43,003 nt of DNA. It comes from Gammaproteobacteria bacterium. GTDB lineage: Bacteria > Pseudomonadota > Gammaproteobacteria > Eutrophobiales > Eutrophobiaceae. The notes beneath the pieces were generated by a model. That model worked only from the letters and a program-made list of their open reading frames with translations, made no database searches and was not told the DNA's origin. Each line of letters opens with the position of its first letter. Position 1 is the first letter of the stretch. Positions 1 to 10,545 of this stretch are shown here, one piece after another. A program made the position numbers and the translations under genes. The DNA lies in assembly GCA_028819495.1 (NCBI GenBank), contig JAPPLI010000022.1:1-43003 (forward strand), given 5' to 3'.

Positions 1-949
1 GCGCGAACTCCCTGAAAACCAGGTCCTCCGGCGCAAACAGGATGGCCTTGCCGATAAACCGGCGGGGGGCGCGGGACTCCATTTCTATCGGGCGGCCCTC
101 ACAGGCATGACAATGAAGCTTTACCGCCTGGAGGTCGAGGACAAGTTCCAGCGCTTCGACCGACGCGGTGTACCTGGGATTGACTTCCACAGGGTAAATG
201 CCATCCTGCCGTTTTATCGCGTCAACGCCGAACAGCCCCGTGAGATTGAATTCACCGGCGATTACCTCGCCGATACGGCGCCATTGTACGTTGTCGGACT
301 CGTTCAACTCCAGCGGGCCGATGCTGCCGCAATAACTGAATTCTCCGGCGTGGAATTCGGGCAGGCCGACCAGTTGCCGCGTAACCCCCAGCAGGCGGCA
401 GTGTCCCCGGCCGCCGACGAAAACCGCCGAACAACTCTCGCCCGCGAGGTATTGCTGCAGGTAGTAAAGTTCATCCACGGGTTGACCGTCATAGTGTTCG
501 ATACCCATGCCGCCGGCGCTTCGCAGGGGTTTGAGCAACCAATTATCCGGGGAAGGGGACAGATTTGAAATCTGTCCCCGTTTAACCATTCGGATTTCCG
601 GACAGGCGACCCGGTTCCGCCGGAATGCTTCGTACAACCCGGATGGGTCCCGTACCCCGGAACACACGGGTACCGGGTTGCCCAGTAATGTCCGATGCCT
701 GCACAGTTCTTCCAGGACGCCCGGATGATTTTCCAGCGCGCCGGTGTAGATAAACGGCGCATCCGGGGCCCGGTCGATCAGTTCGCGCGCCTGCTTCGGA
801 TAGCCGGATATCATTCTCCCGGGAAACCGCTGGCGCAGGTCTTCATCCCCGAACCGATCCAGCCAGTACGGCGTGTACCCGGCCCGGTGCGCAGAAAAAG
901 CCGCTGCCCTGGCGCTGGCGCCGATGATGATTAGTGCATTATTGTTCAT
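1..949 (-). CDS. ATP-grasp ligase (carbamoyl-phosphate-synthase/biotin-carboxylase-like), 3' end outside window
   Basis: The minus-strand frame opens at an ATG at 947-949 and stays open to the left edge, giving about 316 residues without a stop. The N-terminus (NALIIIGASARAAAFSA) looks like a Rossmann-type pre-ATP-grasp strand-loop. Around residues 138-150 NWLLKPLRSAGGMGI resembles the ATP-grasp lysine and glycine-rich loop, and YPVEVNPRY near 252-260 gives the metal-binding E-x-N motif. Such enzymes join a carboxylate to an amine or thiol through an acyl-phosphate. ATP-grasp proteins of this type occur in tetrahydromethanopterin gene clusters of methylotrophs; with a RimK-like gene next door that is a possible role, but it is inference. 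A GGGGACAGA palindrome lies in frame at 555-579 and encodes residues around RGQISNLSP, just before the ATP-binding lysine. The C-terminus is not visible. Confidence 0.8.
   Translation of the reverse strand, partial: MNNNALIIIGASARAAAFSAHRAGYTPYWLDRFGDEDLRQRFPGRMISGYPKQARELIDRAPDAPFIYTGALENHPGVLEELCRHRTLLGNPVPVCSGVRDPSGLYEAFRRNRVACPEIRMVKRGQISNLSPSPDNWLLKPLRSAGGMGIEHYDGQPVDELYYLQQYLAGESCSAVFVGGRGHCRLLGVTRQLVGLPEFHAGEFSYCGSIGPLELNESDNVQWRRIGEVIAGEFNLTGLFGVDAIKRQDGIYPVEVNPRYTASVEALELVLDLQAVKLHCHACEGRPIEMESRAPRRFIGKAILFAPEDLVFREFA
555..579. repeat. GGGGACAGA palindrome inside the ATP-grasp coding region
   Basis: Perfect palindrome with 12-base arms (GGGGACAGATTT / AAATCTGTCCCC) around one central base. 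It is read in frame by the minus-strand ATP-grasp gene. The same outer arm type recurs at 13633-13657, where it ends an amidase gene. It differs from the GGGGTCAGAG hairpins. Confidence 0.85.
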
Positions 950-964
950 TAATACTTAATATTT

Positions 965-1091
965 GGGGTCAGAGTAAAATTTCTGGCGAAATTCTTACTC
1001 TGACCCCTGAATTGTGCAGATCTCGGGGTCAGAGTAAAATCACCACAGATCCTGCCGTCAGCCGGGATAACGAGAATTTTACTCTGACCCC
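965..1091. repeat. Hairpin repeat pair between two divergent ATP-grasp genes
   Basis: Copy 1 (965-1007, 43 bp) is the standard GGGGTCAGAGTAA hairpin with loop region TGGC. Copy 2 (1025-1091) keeps perfect 16-base arms (1025-1040 and 1076-1091), but its centre is replaced by 35 bases unlike any other copy. The pair fills most of the gap between the two start codons, so it must lie in or next to both promoters. Confidence 0.9.
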
Positions 1092-1107
1092 ACTTATATT
1101 TGTAATT

Positions 1108-2822
<1,715 letters not shown>

Positions 2823-2824
2823 GT

Positions 2825-2933
2825 GGGGTCAGAGTAAAATTTCTGGCGAAATTCTTACTCTGACCCCGAAAATCCGTCGGCGCCAGCGCCAGGGGTCGGA
2901 GTAAGAAATTCGAAGAATTTTTACTCCGACCCC
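2825..2933. repeat. Hairpin repeat pair, convergent gene ends
   Basis: Copy 1 at 2825-2867 (43 bp, loop TGGC) and oppositely oriented copy 2 at 2892-2933 (42 bp) lie between the methyltransferase stop and the RND permease stop. Copy 2 has GGGGTCGGAGTAA paired with TTACTCCGACCCC, a change in both arms that keeps the pairing. Confidence 0.92.
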
Positions 2934-2949
2934 TTAATTCCAGAATATT

Positions 2950-5900
2950 TCAGTCCGGCAGGGCTTCTGCGGTAACTGCGCGGTCGGGACGCCCGGACAG
3001 CGCCTGGCGCAGGTCGAATACCAGGCTGAGCATGGCGGGGACGATAAACAGGGTAAACACGGTGGAAACCAGCAGGCCACCCACTACCACCCCACCTATG
3101 CCACGGTACAGTTCCGAACCGGCGCCCGGCGCGACGATCAGGGGCAGCATGGCGAAGGTCGAAGTGCCGGCGCTCATGAAGATGGGACGGATGCGGCTGT
3201 GTACCGCCTCCCGGATCGCGGCGTGGGCTTCCATGCCCTCCTTCCTGATAAAGTTCAGTGACTGGTGCACGATCAGGATTGGGTTATTGACTACCGTGCC
3301 GATGAGAAGGATGAAGCCCAGCATGGTCAGGACGTCCAGGGGCTGATAGGCGATGACCGCGTTGACCGCGGCCAGGCCGAGGAAACCACCCAGCGCTGCC
3401 AGGGGCACACTGAACATGATGACGAACGGATACAGGAAACTTTCGAACAGCGCGGACATAAGCAGGAAAGTGATGATCAGCGCCAGTATCAGGTTCCATT
3501 TCAACGCGTTGCCTGCGCTGACCAGCTTATCGGCGCTGCCGGACATCTCGATTCGATACAACCCGTTGAACTCCTCCCGCTGCTTCATGGGGTCTATGAT
3601 CTTCGCCTGTATGATTTCCATGGCGGCTTCAATTGGCATCTCCGTCTCTGGCAGGATGCGGATGGTGATGGTGCGCTCCCGTTCCCGATGGTTGATCTGC
3701 ACCGGACCGTAGGTCTGCGACACGTCAGCGATAGCGCCGAGCGTCACGAGGCGTCCGTCCGGCGTTGCGATAGGGAGTTGTTCCAGAGTATGGGTGTTAT
3801 AGGCGATGCCCTCCTCTGCTTTCAGGCGTATATCGATCTCCTTGCCCTCGTACTGGTAATCACTGACCTTGGCTCCATCCACCAGAGCGTCCACCGAGAA
3901 GCCCAGATCACGATTGCTGATACCCAGTTCCGCGGCGCGGCGCCGGTCCACCACCACCTGGACCTCCGGGTTGCCCAGGTCCAGGCCGGGTATGGGAAAG
4001 ACCTGGGCGCCCGGTAATGCCTGGAAAGCAACAGCAAATATTTCACCGCCCATGGCAATCAGCCTTCCCAGATCCGGCCCCTTGATCTCCACGTCTATAC
4101 TGCGGCCTTCCCCGCTTTCGTCTTCAAAGATACTCCATTGTTGCAGTATCGGTATGGCGCCCGGAACACTTGTCAGGGCCTGCTGGAAGATGGGGATCAA
4201 CTCGTTGGTCCGCAGCGGTTCATTCGGGGTGACGCCCATGAATATCGTCTCACCTTCAAACCCGAAAAAAAACGTATTCAACCCGCCGCCGGGCAGGTTT
4301 TCTGCTTCCGGCGTGCCGGGGGGATAGGACTTTAAGTCTTCCATGGCGTCGGAAAACTCGTCATGTATCTTCACTCGCTCTGTCACGGTATATCCCGGCG
4401 GAGGCAGGAGCAGGCCGAACAGGAAATCGGTGTTACCCGTAGGCAGGTATTCCGTTTTCGGTTTTATGATGATACTTATAACTACTGCCAGCGCCACCAC
4501 CACGCTGACGATGAGTATTCGGCGAATGACCGATGCGTTTATCCAATAAGACAGGGATGCTATCCCGTCCCTTATGGCTGCAGCCAGCCGGACCCCGCCC
4601 CATAGCTCTTGGAAGCCACCGCCCCTGCCGGCAACCCTGAGCATGCGGGCCGACATGGTGGGAATAACGGTAGTCGCCACGATCAGGCTCAAACCCACGG
4701 CGCAACTGATGGCCACGGCGATATCGGCAAATAATTGTCCTATTTCCTCTTCTATCAGGATCACCGGGGCAAATACGGCGATGGTCGTGAGGGTACTGGC
4801 GAGCACGGCTCCCCAAACTTCCCTGACTCCGTCACCGGCCGCGCTGAAGGTTGATTTCCCGGTCTGCCTGTGACGGTAAATGTTCTCCAGGACGACGATG
4901 GAATTGTCCACCACCATGCCGGTGGCGAAGGCCAGACCGGCCAGACTGATGACGTTTATCGTTTTATTGAACACAGCCATCATCAGGAAGGTGCCGATAA
5001 CACTGATGGGAATAGTGAGTGCAGCGATAAGGGTGCTGCCGGCGCTGCGCAGGAAGACCGCCAGCACAAGAATGGCCAGGGTGCCGCCGATAATCAGGTT
5101 GTTGCGCACCAGGTCTATTGAACTGTTGATGTAACGGGTCTGCTCCCAGGCAAGATCCAGGTAAAGCCCCCGGGGAACCAGTAATTCCTTGTTGAGCCTT
5201 GCCACCCTTTCCTTCACCTCAGCCATGATATCCAGTTCGTTGGCGCCGACCTGGCGTTGTATGTTCATCGCGATAGTCTCGTTTTTCAGACTGAATATCG
5301 CGCCTGTGGGTTTTTCATGAGTGATTTCCACCCGGGCCACGTCACGCAGGTAAACGGGAACGTTATTGCGATTGGCAATGACAATGTTTTCCAGGTCCTG
5401 CGGACTCCGGTATTCACCTACGGTACGCACGATATAGCGCCGTTTGCCCTCGTCGAAATCACCTCCACTGTAGTTGCGGTTTTCCCGTTCTATGGCATCG
5501 GCGAGTTCAACCAGCGTAACCTGGCGCAGGGCCAGTTTTGCCGGGTCCGCGATGACCTGGATTTCCGTTTCCCGCCCGCCGTAGATATTCGCTGCAGATA
5601 CGCCTTCCACCCGCTCCAGTTCGGGCATGACGTAATCATCGATGAAGTCATACAGTGTTGAAATATCCCCTTGGAAGCCGTTTTCCGGAGTGGGATCGAT
5701 CTGAAACCAGGCTATCGCTCCGGAAACGCCTGCCTGACCGGATATAATCGGCTTCTCGACATTGGTCGGATAGGATTCAACCTGGTCCAGACGGTTCGAT
5801 ACCTTGAGCCGGGCCGCATCCTTGTCGGTCCCCACCTGGAACCGTAGCGTGATAACGCCTATTCCGTCACGACTCTCGCTACGCATTCTGACCAGTCCTT

Positions 5901-6123
5901 CCAGGGATTTAAGCTCTTCCTCCTGCTCGTCGATGATATCCCGTTCTATCTCAAGGGGGCTGGCCCCGGGCCAGATGGTAGTCACCGTTATTTCCGGCTT
6001 GTCCACATCCGGGGCCAACTGTATCGGCAGGTTGATCAAGGCAACAACGCCGAACAGGATCAGGAACAAGACACCCACCGTGGTGGAAACCGGGTGACGG
6101 ATGCAGGACTGTATGAGGTTCAT
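2950..6123 (-). CDS. RND-family efflux pump inner-membrane permease
   Basis: Proton-driven efflux permease of 1057 residues, full length for the AcrB/HAE1 type. The first membrane helix (about residues 12-30) is followed by a large periplasmic loop starting IQLAPDVDKPEITV; a second helix set (from about 335) and the second loop repeat the pattern. In helix 4 the family's charged pair appears as VVDNSIVVLENI, with Asp-Asn rather than AcrB's Asp-Asp. The helix-10 region reads VVNNPILIVHQ, so AcrB's relay lysine is also absent; this is a known branch of the family, but substrates cannot be inferred. Its start overlaps the adaptor's stop by 4 bp (6120-6123), so the two are co-translated. No outer-membrane channel gene is present; TolC would have to come from elsewhere. 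Confidence 0.95.
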   Translation of the reverse strand: MNLIQSCIRHPVSTTVGVLFLILFGVVALINLPIQLAPDVDKPEITVTTIWPGASPLEIERDIIDEQEEELKSLEGLVRMRSESRDGIGVITLRFQVGTDKDAARLKVSNRLDQVESYPTNVEKPIISGQAGVSGAIAWFQIDPTPENGFQGDISTLYDFIDDYVMPELERVEGVSAANIYGGRETEIQVIADPAKLALRQVTLVELADAIERENRNYSGGDFDEGKRRYIVRTVGEYRSPQDLENIVIANRNNVPVYLRDVARVEITHEKPTGAIFSLKNETIAMNIQRQVGANELDIMAEVKERVARLNKELLVPRGLYLDLAWEQTRYINSSIDLVRNNLIIGGTLAILVLAVFLRSAGSTLIAALTIPISVIGTFLMMAVFNKTINVISLAGLAFATGMVVDNSIVVLENIYRHRQTGKSTFSAAGDGVREVWGAVLASTLTTIAVFAPVILIEEEIGQLFADIAVAISCAVGLSLIVATTVIPTMSARMLRVAGRGGGFQELWGGVRLAAAIRDGIASLSYWINASVIRRILIVSVVVALAVVISIIIKPKTEYLPTGNTDFLFGLLLPPPGYTVTERVKIHDEFSDAMEDLKSYPPGTPEAENLPGGGLNTFFFGFEGETIFMGVTPNEPLRTNELIPIFQQALTSVPGAIPILQQWSIFEDESGEGRSIDVEIKGPDLGRLIAMGGEIFAVAFQALPGAQVFPIPGLDLGNPEVQVVVDRRRAAELGISNRDLGFSVDALVDGAKVSDYQYEGKEIDIRLKAEEGIAYNTHTLEQLPIATPDGRLVTLGAIADVSQTYGPVQINHRERERTITIRILPETEMPIEAAMEIIQAKIIDPMKQREEFNGLYRIEMSGSADKLVSAGNALKWNLILALIITFLLMSALFESFLYPFVIMFSVPLAALGGFLGLAAVNAVIAYQPLDVLTMLGFILLIGTVVNNPILIVHQSLNFIRKEGMEAHAAIREAVHSRIRPIFMSAGTSTFAMLPLIVAPGAGSELYRGIGGVVVGGLLVSTVFTLFIVPAMLSLVFDLRQALSGRPDRAVTAEALPD

Positions 6124-7208
6124 GGAGACGGATACGGCAACAGTTCGGCCTGGACGGGCTGGCCGGGCTGCAACCGTTCGTTACCACGGGTGATCACCTT
6201 GTCTCCCGGGGCGACGGCGCCGTTCACCACCGACCAGACACCCATGGCGCCGCCGACCGTAACCGGCGCCGGGACGGCGCTACCCTGGTCGATAAGGAAT
6301 ACCATGGTGTTATCGCCCAGCCGCACAATGGCGTCTTTGGGCACCAGCGTGCCGGGAACGGACTCTCCAATGGGGAATGCCGCCCGGGCGATCATGCCGG
6401 CGCCGATTTCGGTACTGGGTTCCCGCAACCGCAGTTTTACCGGAAACGTGCGTGCACGGGGGTCGGCGCGTGGAATTATGGCGCGGATATATGCCGTGAA
6501 CTCCCGGCCAGGCATCGAATCAAACGTGACGTTCACATTGACGCCTGACTTCAGTCCGTTGAAATACTTTTCCGGAACGTCCACGTGGACTTCCTGGGTA
6601 TCCGTCGACAATACTTCCAGCACCCTGCTGCCTGCCTCACTCCATTGCCCCACCTCGGTATGGCGGGCAACCACTACGCCGTTGAACGGCGCGCGGATTG
6701 CGCTGCGCTCTATGTCGAAGCGGATACTCGCAATTTCCGCGAGCAATGTTTCAATCCGGCCGTCCCAGGCATCGAATTCATAGCGGGCTTCGTCTAATTC
6801 CTGGCGCGAGATGGCATTGCCCTCTATCAAGCCTCGGTAGCGCTCCAGGCGGGTTCCAGCCAGTTTACTACGCGCCTGCGCCTCCTTCAGGCGAGCCTGC
6901 GCGGCTTGCAAGCTCAACTGCAGCGGCGTAGTACGTAACATGACCAGGGGTTGACCTGTGGTGACCCGTTCTCCTTCCCTCACCTTGAGTTCCGTCACCA
7001 GGCCGCTTATTTCGCCTGCCAGGACGCTGATATTGGGCGCTTCCAGGTAACCCGGCAACTGTACGGTCTGCATCACAGGTCTATTGACCGCTTCCGTGTA
7101 TTTGACCGGCATCGCCTGTTGCCCGAAATCCTGTCCGGGCGCCTGCGCAGCCGCACAGGACAGAAGAAGGATGGCGCCGAGACACCTGGTAAGCGGGAAT
7201 AAACGCAT
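6120..7208 (-). CDS. RND efflux periplasmic adaptor (membrane fusion protein)
   Basis: Adaptor of 362 residues that links the permease to an outer-membrane channel. An N-terminal signal peptide (RCLGAILLLSCAAAQAPGQ) precedes a lipoyl half-domain (LAGEISGLVTELKVREGERV). A helical hairpin rich in Leu, Ala, Glu and Arg (LQAAQARLKEAQARSKL, about 105-165) follows, then the second lipoyl half (IRAPFNGVVVARHTEVGQW) and beta-barrel and membrane-proximal domains. No lipobox cysteine is evident at the expected cleavage point, so it may be soluble in the periplasm rather than lipid-anchored. It is first in the operon; the permease start overlaps its stop. The carbonic anhydrase gene ends 9 bases upstream. 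Confidence 0.92.
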   Translation of the reverse strand: MRLFPLTRCLGAILLLSCAAAQAPGQDFGQQAMPVKYTEAVNRPVMQTVQLPGYLEAPNISVLAGEISGLVTELKVREGERVTTGQPLVMLRTTPLQLSLQAAQARLKEAQARSKLAGTRLERYRGLIEGNAISRQELDEARYEFDAWDGRIETLLAEIASIRFDIERSAIRAPFNGVVVARHTEVGQWSEAGSRVLEVLSTDTQEVHVDVPEKYFNGLKSGVNVNVTFDSMPGREFTAYIRAIIPRADPRARTFPVKLRLREPSTEIGAGMIARAAFPIGESVPGTLVPKDAIVRLGDNTMVFLIDQGSAVPAPVTVGGAMGVWSVVNGAVAPGDKVITRGNERLQPGQPVQAELLPYPSP

Positions 7209-7217
7209 AATTACGGG

Positions 7218-7718
7218 TCAGGAACCGTCGGTCACTTCGTCAAGCCGGCCCGTGGCGCAGTCATAGATAAAACCGCGCAGTCGGTCCTTGTGTGGGATGA
7301 AGGGATTCACGCGGATGCGGGCCATGGATTGGCGCACATTTCCTTCCAGGTCCCTGAACGCTTCCAGCGCAAACGCCGGGCGCAGCCCGGTATCAGCTTC
7401 GATTGTGTCTTTGACGTCGTCATCGCGAAAAGTGAGCATCCCGCAATCCGTATGGTGGATCAGTACTATTTCCCGGGTCCCGAGCAGGCGCTGGGAGATG
7501 ACCAGCGAACGGATTACGTCGTCGCTGATCACGCCGCCGGCGTTGCGTATGACATGGGCATCGCCTTCTTCAAGACCGAGAATCCGGTGCGGATCCAGGC
7601 GTGCGTCCATGCAGGCTACCACCGCCAGTTTACGCGCCGGAGGCCCCGGGAGTTCGCCCTTGTCAAAATTTTCGGCATAGCGGGCATTATTCAGCAGAAG
7701 TTCATCTATCAGGGACAT
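7218..7718 (-). CDS. Beta-class carbonic anhydrase
   Basis: Zinc enzyme of 166 residues that interconverts CO2 and bicarbonate in the cytosol. The zinc ligands of the beta class are visible as Cys36, His89 and Cys92 (ACMDARLD and HHTDCGM), and Asp38-Arg40 form the conserved catalytic dyad. The protein is shorter than the roughly 200-220 residue housekeeping forms, which fits the compact bacterial subclass. It is transcribed toward the RND operon with only 9 bases between its stop and the adaptor's start codon, so read-through is likely, though no functional link is obvious. A hairpin pair lies upstream of the start at 7802-7900. Confidence 0.92.
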   Translation of the reverse strand: MSLIDELLLNNARYAENFDKGELPGPPARKLAVVACMDARLDPHRILGLEEGDAHVIRNAGGVISDDVIRSLVISQRLLGTREIVLIHHTDCGMLTFRDDDVKDTIEADTGLRPAFALEAFRDLEGNVRQSMARIRVNPFIPHKDRLRGFIYDCATGRLDEVTDGS

Positions 7719-7801
7719 TGCGGTGCTTGCTTGTGAAAATACCGGCTCTACAGGTTATCATATGGCGCCGCCAGAGGCAGATTTATTTTCAGGGGATATA
7801 T

Positions 7802-7900
7802 GGGGTCAGAGTAAAATTTCTGGCGAAATTCTTACTCTGACCCCTGCATCGGAGTCTCGGGGTCAGAGTAAGAAATTCGAAGAATTTTTACTCTGACCCC
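7802..7900. repeat. Hairpin repeat pair upstream of carbonic anhydrase
   Basis: Copy 1 at 7802-7844 (43 bp, loop TGGC) and inverted copy 2 at 7859-7900 (42 bp) are separated by 14 unique bases. Copy 2 ends one base before the stop codon of the HisN/IMPase-like gene. The left flank is TATATG, as at the 10422 copy. Confidence 0.92.
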
Positions 7901-7901
7901 T

Positions 7902-8708
7902 TCATTTATTCGACCCCAGGTATTCCAGAACCTCTTCATGCAGTTGCTTGCCGGTAGCGGCAACGATCAACCCGCCGTTCAGCGCGGCATTGCCCTGCCA
8001 GTCGGTGATGACGCCGCCGGCGCCTTCCACGATGGGGATCAGCGGCATGATGTCATAGGCTGAGAGACCCCCTTCGATTACCAGGTCCACATAACCACTG
8101 GCCAGCATTCCGTAGCCCAGACATTCCGTTCCATAACGGGAGAAACGGCACCGGGCAATCACCCCCATGAACCGTTCCCGCGCTGCTTCGGTCGGGTACA
8201 TGGCCGGATGGGTACAACACACAATGGCTTCCGCCAGGCGTACCTGTTCCCGCACCGTGATCCGGGAGCGCTGCTGCCGGCTTATGAAGTGCGCCGTGCT
8301 GCCGTCACCTATCCAGGTTTCACCGGTATAGGGCTGGCGCATGGCGCCGGCCAGGCATTGATCGCCCTGTTTCAGGCCTGCCAGGACCCCCCACATGGGA
8401 GTGCCGGAGATGAACCCGCGGGTGCCGTCGATGGGATCGATCAGCCAGGTAAGCGAATCGGTTCCCTGTGTTGTGCCGAACTCCTCGCCGATGATGGTAT
8501 GGTTGGGAAATTCGGCGGCAATTCTCGCGCGGATGAACTCTTCCGTTTCCCTGTCGGCCCGGGTGACCGGGTCGAAGGATTCCCCCTTCCCCCGTTTGTC
8601 CGTTACCACCATTTCACTGCGGAAATACTTGAGCGGAATCTCACCTGCCTGTTCGATCAGGTTCTCCAGAAAACGCATATAGTCGGCAGATGCAGGGGTA
8701 TTATTCAT
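7902..8708 (-). CDS. Inositol-monophosphatase-family phosphatase (HisN-like)
   Basis: Magnesium-dependent phosphomonoesterase of 268 residues. GEE at 74-76, DPIDGT at 91-96 and the C-terminal AYDIMPLIPIVEGAGG supply the metal-binding Glu and Asp residues of the IMPase fold. The form LIDPIDGTRGFISGTPMWGVLAGL fits histidinol-phosphatase (HisN) annotation better than inositol monophosphatase, but family members act on several sugar and nucleotide phosphates, so the substrate remains open. No his genes are nearby. It lies between two hairpin pairs, whose copies begin and end within about 15 bases of its ends. Confidence 0.88.
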   Translation of the reverse strand: MNNTPASADYMRFLENLIEQAGEIPLKYFRSEMVVTDKRGKGESFDPVTRADRETEEFIRARIAAEFPNHTIIGEEFGTTQGTDSLTWLIDPIDGTRGFISGTPMWGVLAGLKQGDQCLAGAMRQPYTGETWIGDGSTAHFISRQQRSRITVREQVRLAEAIVCCTHPAMYPTEAARERFMGVIARCRFSRYGTECLGYGMLASGYVDLVIEGGLSAYDIMPLIPIVEGAGGVITDWQGNAALNGGLIVAATGKQLHEEVLEYLGSNK

Positions 8709-8722
8709 TGATCGTAATTTAT

Positions 8723-8798
8723 GGGGAGTAAAATTTCTTCGAAATTCTTACTCTGACCCCTGCATTGAGAGTTTCGCCGGAAATTTTACCCTGACCCC
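8723..8798. repeat. Degenerate hairpin repeat pair
   Basis: Copy 1 (8723-8760) has lost four bases (TCAG) from its left arm but keeps an intact right arm. The second copy (about 8771-8798) keeps only the loop and one arm, with AC-to-CC changes. This is the most decayed site in the window and shows that copies can erode in place. Confidence 0.8.
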
Positions 8799-8805
8799 AA
8801 AATCC

Positions 8806-10356
8806 CTAAACGGTTTCGACGTCCTGGCCCTTGATGTACCCGGGCCTGTTCCGTTTCTCAATAATCTTCTGGCGCTCGTCATCTGCCCGCCTGACCATCT
8901 CTTCAATATCACCCAGATCACAGACTTTGCGCGCGAGATCGACCAGTGGACCATCGATTGCATATTCGACACGCTGCATGGTCAGCAACTTTATAAGGAA
9001 TACCGGCGTCCCGTTAAATCGCTCGAAGATTTCATGACGGGCGCCGGCCTCGGAATAAAAGCGGTCGCGGATAACTTTAACGATCTTCATTTTATCCCTT
9101 GCGCTGATATGGGGGCCGCGCAGGGCATTAGCGAGTTGCGGTCCGATCTCCTCATCATCCAGGTCGGCTTCGACAGGCTGCATCATGATGCTGCGGCCGC
9201 AAAGGTCGGTCAGTGTTTCGATATGCCTGTTGACATTTTCAATGTAGTAGGCACGGGCAAGGTCGACAAATATGTTATTCGGCTTGTACAGACCTCCCGG
9301 GGTAATATTACCGGTCTCCTCCGCCGCAATGGTAAACGCCCGGCAGGTCTCGCGAAAGCGGATCATATCGGCCAACTGGGACGCCACAACCGGGTGCTTG
9401 GACGTTCCCAGCGCTTCCGTGAGCAACAGGCCCAGACCTGCAATCAACTCGGCGTTCACAATCTGGCGGATCTGGGTCTCGATGTGTATCCAGTCAAAAA
9501 TCCGTTGCGGATAGAGCCTGGCGTGCTCTTCGTTGCCCAGGTGATACACGTTTTCCCAGGGGATCAGCACATTGTCGAAATATGCCATCGAGTCCAGTTC
9601 ATCGCCGGGAGCGGAAAAGCGGTAATCATACTCACCGGCGCCGTCCATGGCATAGGAATCCCTGGCGACGTGGGTAACGCCTTCCTGGTTGGTCGGCACG
9701 CGGGCATAAATGATCTGTTCCGGCTCGGTGCCGAAATTCCACAGGACCCCGAGGTTCATCCAGTTGCTGAATACCGTACTGGTTCCTATCGCCTTCCAGC
9801 CTTCGACAAGTATCCCGTCGTCACGTTCTTCGACAATACGCAGCATCGGTATCCGCTCATCGGTGTCGTGCGCCCGGTTATATTGCAAATCGATAAACAG
9901 CGGCGCCGAGAACAGGTCGCCGTCGCGCAGTTCCTGCCAGGCATTGCGTATATTCTGCGCCATGGGCCGGCCTTTGCCGAACACCGTCTGTTCCTCCCAC
10001 GGTTCCGGATCGTCAAACAGGGTGTACATGGTTGTGTTGTTACTGCAGGGTAACCGGGTAAGCATGCCTGCGTGAAAATTCCGGAAGATATGGTCGTAGT
10101 ATCTGCGCTTTTCCACCACGTCCTCCTTGCTGCGGGGAAGCTTCCACTGCCTGGCGCGGCGCACACCGTCCTCATCAGTAAAAGTCAGAAGGTCCCTGTG
10201 CTCCGGGTCGAGGTGTAAATCATAGAACGCCGCAACCTGGCGCGCATAACCGCGGGTTTTGGGATGCGTGGTAATATCGTCAATCCATTCGCCCCCACAC
10301 AGTACTCGACGGTTATCCCGCACTGATTCCAGGTATTCTTTGCCCGTTCTGAGCAT
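8806..10356 (-). CDS. HpaB-family FADH2-dependent aromatic monooxygenase, large component
   Basis: Protein of 516 residues resembling 4-hydroxyphenylacetate 3-monooxygenase HpaB, which uses reduced flavin from a partner reductase to hydroxylate phenolic rings. Family-like segments are TGKEYLESVRDNRRVLCGGEWI at the start, the acyl-CoA-dehydrogenase-like middle (GWKAIGTSTVFSNWMNLGVL, FDNVLIPWENVYHLG) and a helical C-terminal domain (GGLYKPNNIFVDLARAYY). The length is near the usual 480-520. The likely reductase partner lies divergently at 10546. The actual phenolic substrate is unknown: related HpaB-fold enzymes act on 4-hydroxyphenylacetate, chlorophenols or pyoluteorin-type compounds, and no homoprotocatechuate ring-cleavage genes are visible here. 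Confidence 0.88.
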   Translation of the reverse strand: MLRTGKEYLESVRDNRRVLCGGEWIDDITTHPKTRGYARQVAAFYDLHLDPEHRDLLTFTDEDGVRRARQWKLPRSKEDVVEKRRYYDHIFRNFHAGMLTRLPCSNNTTMYTLFDDPEPWEEQTVFGKGRPMAQNIRNAWQELRDGDLFSAPLFIDLQYNRAHDTDERIPMLRIVEERDDGILVEGWKAIGTSTVFSNWMNLGVLWNFGTEPEQIIYARVPTNQEGVTHVARDSYAMDGAGEYDYRFSAPGDELDSMAYFDNVLIPWENVYHLGNEEHARLYPQRIFDWIHIETQIRQIVNAELIAGLGLLLTEALGTSKHPVVASQLADMIRFRETCRAFTIAAEETGNITPGGLYKPNNIFVDLARAYYIENVNRHIETLTDLCGRSIMMQPVEADLDDEEIGPQLANALRGPHISARDKMKIVKVIRDRFYSEAGARHEIFERFNGTPVFLIKLLTMQRVEYAIDGPLVDLARKVCDLGDIEEMVRRADDERQKIIEKRNRPGYIKGQDVETV

Positions 10357-10421
10357 GCTGTGTTTCCTCCGGTCTTATGGCAAGTTCCCCGTTCTTACAG
10401 TACCATAACTGTACAATATAT

Positions 10422-10531
10422 GGGGTCAGAGTAAAATTTCTGCGAAATTCTTACTCTGACCCCGAAAGACCGGGGACCACAGGGGCACCGGGGTCAGAGT
10501 AAGAATTTCGCAGAAATTTTACTCTGACCCC
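10422..10531. repeat. Exact inverted hairpin pair between divergent hpaB-like and hpaC-like genes
   Basis: Copies at 10422-10463 and 10490-10531 are exact reverse complements over 42 bases, separated by 26 bases. Each is itself a hairpin (loop TGC), so this site could fold as two small hairpins or one large cruciform. It lies within the shared promoter region of the two genes. Confidence 0.95.
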
Positions 10532-10545
10532 TTACATTGAGAATA

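Noticed and set aside
934..1107. N-terminal extension of the RimK-like protein
   Set aside because: The extra 58 residues are encoded by hairpin repeats, and the protein's family similarity begins at the ATG at 1108.
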